Shown piece by piece: positions 9,009 to 15,150 of a DNA stretch of 15,150 nucleotides (position 1 is the first letter of the stretch; every line of letters begins with the position of its first letter). Source of the stretch: Parachlorella kessleri (lineage: Eukaryota; Chlorophyta; Trebouxiophyceae; Chlorellales; Chlorellaceae); NCBI GenBank assembly GCA_001598975.1, contig BBXU01000576.1:1-15150 (forward strand), written 5' to 3'. The position numbers and the translations under genes were made by a program. Below the pieces are notes generated by a model. It was given only the letters and a program-made list of their open reading frames with translations. It ran no database searches and was not told the DNA's origin.

Positions 9009-10178
9009 CTAATCCAGACCGGCTACCAGGCCGTGCTTCAGGCGCAAACGCAGGCTCCCATCCTGCAGTAGCACACGCAGCAGACCAAGATCAGGTGGTG
9101 GACAGCAAAACATACATTCACAAAAACTTCCTACGTACCACGCGACACCCCCCCCCCCCACCCACACACACACCACCAACCAACCGGCACTCTGCAACAT
9201 GCCATGTCGACGCCCGCCCAGCCAAACCTTACGCAGACAAGCAGATTCCTTGAGCCCCAGTGCGCTCATCAAGACAATTGAAGGCAACTGTGCGCACCCA
9301 TGCCCTTCGGGAGAGGCCGCCCTAGTGGCCAACAACCACACCTCCTCATACGACCCCCCTGCAAAGTATGACTGCCGGCCCTGGCGCACCCCACAGATCC
9401 CTTCACCCCTGACGAAGCCCGCAACCCACCTTGGAAGGGGGTGCGGCGCTGGAGTCCTGAGTGGGACTGCCCATGCCAATCTCTGACAGCCTGTCCCATC
9501 CAGGCTGCATGTCAGCCTCCACGCTTGGCTCCACAACAGGGGGTAGCACCATCGGCTTGCCGAACGAGGTTGCTACCTGCAGGGCCAGCACCAGAGCTGC
9601 TCACAACCACACCTCCGAGCACTACAAGCCCCGCAACCGACGTTTGCCATAGTTAGAACAAGCCTGCTCTTATTTACTGCCCCGCTGGTGTTGCTGCTCC
9701 TCATAACAGCTTCTGCCAGCCACAGAATCGCTCTTACACCCAACCAGGGTCGAACGCAACACATACCCGCAGCTCCTGGGTCCAAACCATAACATTACTC
9801 CACAGATAGCATAGTGCCCATACTCTCTCTCCAACCAGCGACCAAACCTACCTTGTTTGAAAGGCGATGCGCCACAGCAGCTGTGCAGCACCTCAGGCTA
9901 GCTTCAGGACGGGGCTGGGTGACAGGCCCGGCAAGTGCAGAGGCCTGCTCACGCTGCACATGAGCGGCCAGCGACAGCAGGAGCTCCGCGCCACTCCAGT
10001 CCATGCCGCCGGCTCCCATCAAGCCATCCCCCACGCTGTCGTCACGGCGCATGTGCACAGTACGCTGGGCTCCTAGCAAAGTCAAGCTGGTCACGGCGGC
10101 AGCTGCTCTAGCTGCTGCTGCTACCTGAGGGCCATGCTTGGCTGCTAGCTGGAGGGTACGGGCGGTGTGTGGAAGCAT
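9009..10178 (-). CDS. Orphan protein, possible mitochondrial presequence
   Basis: Predicted 175-aa protein. Exons in transcript order: 10178-9852, 9576-9430, 9062-9009. All junctions are phase 0 with good sites (AAG|GTAGGT, CCCTGCAG|, AAG|GTGGGT, CTACTGCAG|), total 528 nt, stop TAG. The N-terminus (MLPHTARTLQLAAKHGPQ, then AAAARAAAAVTSL and MRRDDS) is Ala/Arg-rich and almost free of acidic residues for about 45 residues, as in mitochondrial or plastid targeting peptides. The middle is hydrophobic and Ala/Leu-rich (GAELLLSLAAHVQRE). The C-terminus has SFGKPMVLPPVVEPSVEAD and DGSLRLRLKHGLVAGLD. I recognise no family or motif. The start is the first ATG after a TATA-like AATAAAAGG (10227-10219). 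The gene is divergent from the PRKRIP1 homologue. It could still be an incomplete model. Confidence 0.6.
9148..9175. repeat. Homopolymer C12 and CA/CCA simple repeat in an intron
   Basis: Twelve consecutive C residues (9148-9159) are followed by a short CCCACACACACACACC run. The tract lies inside the last intron of the minus-strand orphan gene, between its exons at 9430-9576 and 9009-9062. Confidence 0.8.
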
Positions 10179-10773
10179 CAACCTGTGGCAATGACCTGCA
10201 AGCACGAAGGAGGTATAGCCTTTTATTCCTGCTCGCTCATGGTAGGGCCGCGCGGAGGCACGCAGTGTTAAAATGATCAACAGGGAGCAACAGCACCTGA
10301 CTCCAACGCGCCGGCGTGCTGTTGCACACTGAGCGCCGCTCACACGGCCGCCATGCCGGGCATGACGCCGTGGAGAAAGCCTAGGTCTGACTACCATGAC
10401 GGTTTGTTGTCCAACACTGCAACAAGGGAGGTGCCATTGTCAGAGGACACAGCAAACAGAGCAGAAACCCAAGAAACTGCGCACCTGTCGCGACGTGTGA
10501 AGCCTTCAAGAGAGTGTATGGCAACCAGGCAGGCAGGAGCTCGGGAATAGGCAAAGGTCGCCACACCCTACAATTTCTTACAATGGATTGCGGATTAGTT
10601 TGGCTGCAGACGGCGAAGGGGTACTTGACTGCATGGCAGGAGCAGGTACAAGCAGTACGAGTCGTTCTTGCAGAAACCAAAACTTCACCGGAGGGGACAG
10701 TTTCGATCCCAGAGACTATTTACCACGACACTAATACATTTGTAATTTGCAATTTGTGAAAGCAACCGCAGCC
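10179..10773. promoter_or_regulatory. Divergent promoter region between the orphan gene and the PRKRIP1 homologue
   Basis: Nearly 600 bp separate the two divergent ATGs. On the minus strand AATAAAAGG (10227-10219) is a good TATA-like box about 45 nt from the orphan gene ATG at 10178. On the plus strand the PRKRIP1 start sits in a strong context (GCAGCCATGGGG), with a weak AT-rich CTATTTACC near 10716. Open frames in this stretch lack splice sites or family resemblance, and I do not call them genes. Confidence 0.4.
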
Positions 10774-12233
10774 ATGGGGGAGCTGATTCCCATAGCAGAC
10801 GCCCAAGCGCTTGCTCTGCTACCACAGATCAGCCCCGAGGAACAGGAACGCAGAGAAAAGGAGGTAACGCGGCAGCTCGTTGGGAACTTGTTGAAGTGGT
10901 GCCTCCTCGCTTGCTCCCTCGCAACTCCAGGGCGCCCCTGTTCAGGTCACCTTGTGTGGAGGCTGGTTACAGGACAGGATGACATTAATTAACAAACTGA
11001 GTTCCTGCAGGCCCAGGAGCTTGAGCAGAAGCTGAGGTACATAGTTGAGGACCTCCCCAACCGTGTCTATCATGTCATGGGCAGCAATGCTGGCGCCGGC
11101 AGCGGCGAGTTCCACACCTATAGAAACGTACGTAGGTCAAGCCAGCTCCTGGCTGCAAGGTGCCCGCCGGACTGGGACAGTGGAGGCTGGGCGGTGTACG
11201 CAACTCGCTGCCAGGCTGGACAGTGCCGGGGATGCCAACAGGCTTGTTCTTCACAAGGCGCGTTGTCAGTAGTAGACCACGAGAGGCGGCGGCAAGAGCT
11301 TGTTTTGCGAGCGACCTGCGGCGTCTAGCCAACGTTGTGTGGCTGTTACCGGTGCAGGCACGGCGGAGAGAACAGGACCGTTTGGAGCGGATGGAGCGGG
11401 AGTATAAGGAGGACCAGGAGCGAAAAGAATACGAGGCAAGTACCGCCTTCTTCCCTCTGTGACCGCCCATGGTCAGGACACACGCTCTTCCGTAGGGTTC
11501 ATGGTGTGCTTGTGCTACCGCACCGGTGTTCTGCCTCGCTTGCCCGGCCGACAACTCATCCAGGGCCTAGGCCGGGTGACTGCCGTGCCTGGTCAAGGGG
11601 GTCTCGCTGTGGACCCGGCAGTACAGGAGGGGCCAGGCAGCAGTATACCCCGCAAAGCGTGCCCGTCTTGTCAGGCTTTAAGAGAGATGCGGCCCTGCTC
11701 TACTCTTTATGTTTGCACTCTAGACAGTGGTGTGGGCAGGGACGCTAGTGATTTGGTTTGGTGGCTTTTAAATTTTCCGGCTACAGGAGAGGTTAGCCAA
11801 GCTGAAACAGGAGGACGAGGAGCGAGCGGCAAAAAACAAAGCAAAGCGCTTGAAGAAGAAGGTGCGGCAACAGGCTGCTCCTGCTTCCCACCGCTTGACT
11901 GCTACATGGCGTTGGTAGCAGCTAGTGCTATTTGGCAATCTGGGGCCCTGGCTTGTTAGGGCTGCGTTCTAAGGTTGCCGCAAGGGGTGTCAGTAAGAGG
12001 CCATTGTCTGGAGAGCCCCAGCGCTGCATACCTGTCAGGTCGCTGGCTCAGCTCAACTGCTGAAGTGTGTGCAGGAGAAGCAGAAAGCCAAGAAGCGTGC
12101 CAAGACCGCTGAGGGAGGGGACGCAGCGGCAGCAGGGCAGCGGGACGATGCAGATGGCGGCAGCAGCGACGAGGAGGAGGCACGGCAACACCAGCAAGAA
12201 CCGCCAGCCGTGGAGCAGGCAGCCTTAGACTAA
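10774..12233 (+). CDS. PRKRIP1: PRKRIP1 homologue (DUF1168), spliceosome-associated protein
   Basis: Predicted 172-aa homologue of PRKR-interacting protein 1, a conserved nuclear protein. In human it was placed as a long helix in the step II (C*) spliceosome. Exons: 10774-10863, 11011-11127, 11358-11435, 11787-11861, 12075-12233. All junctions are phase 0 (519 nt, TAA). The family signature VMGSNAGAGSGEFHTYRN (about residues 52-69) runs straight into ARRREQDRLERME, then a long charged helix rich in Lys, Glu and Arg (about 70-135; ERLAKLKQEDEE, KAKRLKKKEKQKAKKRAK), as expected. The acidic/Gln-rich tail GGSSDEEEARQHQQE is low complexity. Length fits the human protein (about 184 aa). Intron 3 is GC-AG (GAG|GCAAGT). 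The ATG at 10774 is in a strong context. The frame continues a short way upstream but without an ATG. Confidence 0.93.
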
Positions 12234-12489
12234 CGTCGATGCACAGCAGTGAGAGTCAGCTTCCTTTGCAGCAGAAGGACCAGAGTGGAACGAGAGCGTG
12301 TGCTAGGGACTTGTGTGTGTGCGTGTGCTAGTGTGTGAGGCTGCAGCAGACGTGCCGGCCATCCGCATGCATGGGGGAGGCAGCCTGGCAGTCGCAAGCT
12401 GTGCCTTAGTGATTGCTCCGTCGGTGGCCAGCCCAGGTGGGCACATGTTGTTAGCTAGTTAAGTGTTGGCTGATGTACCGTATAAGAGT

Positions 12490-12560
12490 TATTAGTAAAG
12501 AGTGGCAGGTAATGCTTACAGAGAGATAGGGGCTGACTGCACTGACAGGGCTCGATGCAA
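12490..12560 (+). repeat. Interspersed repeat, copy 3 (diverged)
   Basis: TATTAGTAAAGAGTGGCAGG, then TAATGCTTACAGAGAGATAG, then CACTGACAGGGCTCGATGCA. This is the same order of blocks as the other copies (TATTAG, GTGGCAGGTARTGC, ACTGACAGGGCT, GATGCA) with more substitutions. It lies between the convergent PRKRIP1 and acetyltransferase genes. Confidence 0.6.
12516..12520 (-). promoter_or_regulatory. TGTAA polyadenylation signal (minus strand) of the acetyltransferase gene
   Basis: TTACA on plus, TGTAA on minus, about 210 nt beyond the TGA stop at 12733-12731. It is the first such signal downstream of the acetyltransferase gene. It falls inside repeat copy 3, at a position where the other copies read CRAACA and so lack the signal. 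Confidence 0.45.
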
Positions 12561-12730
12561 GTTTTTGTAGTTTTCTAGGATGACTGGTGTTAGGCAGGTT
12601 TGCTTGACGGCAGAGTGCTGTGTTGACCTTGCTGAAACTGTTGGTTATCCAACCTTGAAGTAGCATCCGAGCAGCAACTGCAATCCGGCGTCACCGTCGA
12701 TTTCCTTGCACCATCGTGAGGGGCAAAGAG

Positions 12731-13924
12731 TCAAGCGGGAGGTTGTGGAGGTGCCTCATTGGTACCTGCTGTTCTCTCCAGGCGTCTAATCAGCCTGGCT
12801 GGGTTACCTCCTACAAGACTGCACGGCTCAACATCCTTCACAACCACCGCCCCAGCTGCCACTGTCGAGCCTTCGCCTATGATAACCCCAGGGCAGATGA
12901 TAGCCCCACCCCCAATCCACACATCATCGCAAATGGCAACGGGTGCTGCTATTTGGGGTCCGAAGACGCCCCTGCGGTCGTCACATTCCAGGGGGTGGTT
13001 CCCTGCAGTGGGGAGCGAACAGGGGCCTAATCAGCGCGTGGGCTTACCAATAGCATTGCAGCTGGACACAGGTGCAGGGTTTCGGCATTGGTGCATGGCA
13101 CTCACTGTCCCTGCTCGATTCCGCAGTTCAGCATGCGTCTATAGCCCATAGCAGGACCGCACGCAACACTTGCACTACATGCAGCTTCGCTTCGGACAGT
13201 CCGGCCTGGGCTTGTGCATGCGTCTGGGCGCACTGCTCATTGCTCATGAGCTTGTGTAGCTCCTGTCGGCTGACTCTACTGTTACCACTGCACCGCTCCC
13301 CCACCACCAACAACGTAGGTTGCAGCACCCCTCACCTGTGAAAATCTGAACGTTTGGGCCCAATATTACCCTGTCTCCAATATGAATAGATGCACTGTCT
13401 AGGAATGTGCAGTTTACGTTGCAATAAAAGCTCCTGCCTACAGTAATGTTGTAGCCTGCGAGGAATGACAGCCGGTCAGCATCAGAACACCAGTGCCTGT
13501 TCCCCCGGCACCCAGACTGTGGTTTATAGGCAAGCACAATAGCGAAACAACCTAGTGCCATAGTCCTACTGCTTGTGCACCTTAGCTACCCTTGCAAGCA
13601 CCCTTGCTCACCATAGTCGCAGAAGATTGGCGGCTCCAGGAAGGGTGGTTCTGCCAAGTTCAAGCCTCCCAGGAGTTGCTGTAATACCTCCCGCCTGCCC
13701 TTGACGTTGTCATACGCCAGTTCCTGGTTATATCTTCTAAGTAACTTGCGAGCTCTGACACGGTCCTGCCAAAGCTCCTTATCCCTCCCTTGGAACGGCA
13801 GACCCCGCAGCATCCTGTCCTTCTCGCTCGTGGGACCGCTTGTTCCTGACGTCGCCTTGAGACGGTAACCTCCCAGGCAGCATCGTTGGCTGCTAGAAGT
13901 GATCCCAATCCTGAAGACGATCAT
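12731..13924 (-). CDS. Maltose/galactoside O-acetyltransferase-like hexapeptide-repeat protein
   Basis: Predicted 234-aa acetyl-CoA-dependent sugar O-acetyltransferase of the Maa/LacA family, a trimeric left-handed beta-helix enzyme. Exons in transcript order: 13924-13612, 13455-13336, 13002-12731. Phases close (705 nt, TGA). Residues about 33-95 match the N-terminal Mac domain (SEKDRMLRGLPF, RVRARKLLRRYNQ), ending FCDYG. Hexapeptide coils include NITVGRSFYCNVNCTFLD, IHIGDRVILGPNVQIFTG and VWIGGGAIICPGVIIGEG, then VVVKDVEPCSLVGGNPARL. His147 in GNHPLE is at the position of the family's catalytic His. The first 32 residues (MIVFRIGITSSSQRCC and on) extend beyond bacterial enzymes and have Ser, Arg and Thr but no early acidic residue, possibly an organelle-targeting peptide. 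A TATA-like GATATAATA on plus (13968-13976) lies about 45 nt upstream. The exact sugar acceptor cannot be told. Confidence 0.93.
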
Positions 13925-13976
13925 GACTGATCTTTGCGCGCTTCACTTCACATAATACTCGACCAGTGATATAATA

Positions 13977-14049
13977 TTATCAGCATGGGTGGCAGGTAGT
14001 GCAAACAGGGTGTGAGAGTTGAGCTGTACGAACAGGAAGGATGCAGAGT
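13977..14049 (+). repeat. Interspersed repeat, copy 4
   Basis: Starts ATTATCAGCATGGGTGGCAG, then GTAGTGCAAACAGGG, TGTGAGAGTTGAGCTG, GAACAGGAAGGATGCAGAGTG. It starts directly beside the TATA-like box of the acetyltransferase gene. It is shorter than copies 1 and 2. Confidence 0.75.
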
Positions 14050-14057
14050 GCGGGAGT

Positions 14058-14130
14058 ATTATTAGCACGGGTGGCAGGTAGTGCGAACAGGGAGTGAGAG
14101 TTGAGCTGGACTAACAGGGCTGGATGCAAT
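14058..14130 (+). repeat. Interspersed repeat, copy 5
   Basis: Starts TATTAGCACGGGTGGCAGG, then TAGTGCGAACAGGGAGTGAG, TTGAGCTGGACTAACAGGGC, TGGATGCAATG. It is a direct tandem partner of copy 4 with a period of about 80 bp. Confidence 0.75.
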
Positions 14131-14791
14131 GTGCGTGTGTGTATGTATTGTGCCAGTTGTCGTCCCTTCCCGTTCTTGATGACTCATTTACAGTCAGCAG
14201 GGCGCTCCCGCCGGCTAGGACTTGCTATTAAAAATGTAACTACTACCCACGCTGCTCACAGTATACATCAGTTCCTGAACAGTTCCTAAACTACAACGAA
14301 CAAAATCGTCCTGACGGCCAAAGCAACCAGTCCTGTTGGCCACAGCCACCTATAGGTTTAGCTAGCTAGCTAAACCAAATCAACACACCAACACACAGAG
14401 CACGAACTTTGCGACGAAAATTGGGAGGAAAACAATGTTCAAACCTGAGGGGTTGGCCCAGCAGAGATATCAAGGCCCACTGCATGCGGGCTCCTGGGCC
14501 ATGAGGGAAACAGCACCTGACGCTTACTCGCTCAGCGAAAAGACACCCAAGGGTGTGCAGGGATATCAAGCACAGGCCTTGGCAACAGCCACGGAAGAAA
14601 AACGGAAAAAGTTATGGCAATTCCCCTAGCCTGCACATGCTCGCAGACATACCGCTGCATCCTACGGTTCGCCAATATGCAATGGCGACCTCACACCCAT
14701 CACCGATCTGGAGACGACTCTGCCTGCAAAAGTACTCTACAAGGCGCTCACACCATACACGTTCACCCGCTTGCTGCACCCCCTAGCCCGC
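14131..14791. other. Non-coding region, probably 3' flank of the TPT1-like gene
   Basis: No supported exon. It holds a 22-bp perfect palindrome at 14355-14376. A minus-strand TGTAA (TTACA at 14188-14192) could be the poly(A) signal of the TPT1-like gene if its 3' UTR is about 600 nt. TGTAA on plus occurs near 14236 with no plus-strand gene before it. A 64-codon plus-strand frame at 14435-14629 is not supported by anything else. Confidence 0.4.
14355..14376. repeat. 22-bp perfect palindrome
   Basis: GGTTTAGCTAG followed by its exact reverse complement CTAGCTAAACC, with no spacer. The centre is three overlapping GCTA units. It could form a hairpin in RNA or bind a dimeric protein; neither is shown. 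Confidence 0.85.
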
Positions 14792-15081
14792 TCACAGCTC
14801 CGCAACATGTCTGTTGGGGGCCTGCTCTCGCCACTCCTCTGGCAGCTCGCTTAGCTTGATTTGCTGGATGTACTTAAGCGGGATGGGGCCCTCACACAGC
14901 ACAACGTTGTTGGCAGCCTTGCAGAACTTGATCCCGTCCTGGATGGCGTGCTTCAGGTCGACCTGCGCAGACCACAGCGGGCACAGCAGGCTCGATCAAG
15001 GCACGGTGGCACCTCCACACCCGGCCTACCCTCACATCAGCATCCGGTTGCCATCCCGTAGGCAGTCAGGAAACACTCTGC
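14792..15081 (-). CDS. TPT1: 3' end of probable tRNA 2'-phosphotransferase (TPT1/KptA)
   Basis: TPT1/KptA removes the 2'-phosphate left at the splice junction after tRNA ligation, using NAD+. Seen: a terminal exon 14962-14792 after acceptor TCTGCGCAG, phase 0, 56 residues then TGA. It contains VDLKHAIQDGIKF, KAANNVVLCEG and IPLKYIQQI, in the order expected for the C-terminal part of the family (DGIKF, SxNGVxLTEG, xPxKYF). A candidate preceding exon, 15081-15036 (after CACATACAG, donor GTGAGG), encodes RVFPDCLRDGNRML, also fitting the family. However, it ends in phase 2 while the last exon starts in phase 0, so the two do not join cleanly. The N-terminal part lies beyond the window. The rest of the window (15082-15150) is presumed intron. 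Confidence 0.6.
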
Positions 15082-15124
15082 CTGTATGTGGCAAACCAAG
15101 AAAGCTCACGCCCACAGGGGGGCA

Positions 15125-15144
15125 TGTGTGTGTGTGTGTGTGTG
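15125..15144. repeat. (TG)n microsatellite
   Basis: About ten TG units close to the right edge of the window, probably in an intron of the TPT1-like gene. Confidence 0.85.
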
Positions 15145-15150
15145 GTGGGG

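Larger units (their letters stand above)
12234..12730. other. Intergenic region between convergent genes, with a diverged repeat copy
   Basis: Contains the 3' UTRs of the PRKRIP1 homologue (+) and the acetyltransferase (-), plus repeat copy 3. A GT-rich run occurs near 12310-12335. There is no TGTAA on the plus strand; TGTAC at 12473-12477 is the closest variant. No further exon is supported. Confidence 0.5.

Noticed and set aside
9065..9421. Minus-strand frame with SYEEVWLLATRAASPEG as an additional exon of the orphan gene
   Set aside because: It needs a phase-1 junction, while the flanking exons end and begin in phase 0 and join directly. In phase 0 it meets a stop.
10353..10550. Plus-strand 65-codon frame upstream of the PRKRIP1 homologue
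   Set aside because: Lies in the divergent promoter region, has no family resemblance and no splice link to the PRKRIP1 exons.
14435..14629. Plus-strand 64-codon ATG frame (MFKPEGLAQQRYQG and on)
   Set aside because: Composition is plausible, but there is no downstream TGTAA, no promoter signal and no recognised motif. It is antisense to the likely 3' UTR of the TPT1-like gene.
1..15150. tRNA or rRNA genes, CRISPR arrays, insertion sequences, phage or prokaryotic operons
   Set aside because: None could be supported. Gene structure is eukaryotic throughout, and no cloverleaf, spaced repeat array or transposase was seen.

Overview
The window looks like nuclear DNA of a green alga (Chlorophyta; class not resolvable from sequence). 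Every convincing gene is split by short GT-AG introns, mostly 60-460 nt and often ending in TGCAG. Two introns are GC-AG. TGTAA, the typical chlorophyte polyadenylation signal, follows several genes. There are no Shine-Dalgarno operons. Gene models were built by hand by matching splice sites and codon phase, so exon borders are predictions, although most coding chains close in phase.

Layout: (1) 93-732 (+), last two exons of an unrecognised gene. (2) 1055-2809 (-), complete six-exon gene for a secreted cysteine-rich protein with a signal peptide, a ShK-like domain, a Pro/Ala linker and a Kunitz/BPTI protease-inhibitor domain. (3) 3369-4806 (-), unrecognised multi-exon gene with an in-frame TAG in an otherwise open exon. 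(4) 4930-7242 (+), complete eight-exon Sec14-like CRAL-TRIO lipid-transfer protein, divergent from gene 3 across about 123 bp. (5) 7804-8092, two tandem copies of a repeat. (6) 9009-10178 (-), three-exon orphan gene with a possible mitochondrial presequence. (7) 10774-12233 (+), complete five-exon PRKRIP1 (DUF1168) spliceosome-protein homologue. (8) 12731-13924 (-), complete three-exon maltose/galactoside O-acetyltransferase-like hexapeptide protein of bacterial type, bracketed by further copies of the repeat. (9) 14792-15081 (-), 3' end of a probable tRNA 2'-phosphotransferase (TPT1/KptA), running off the window.

The genes do not form one pathway. They are ordinary neighbouring nuclear genes in alternating orientations: two divergent pairs (3/4 and 6/7) and two convergent pairs (1/2 and 7/8). 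The most distinctive content is the ShK plus Kunitz secreted protein, the in-frame TAG in gene 3, and the short interspersed repeat present in five copies.
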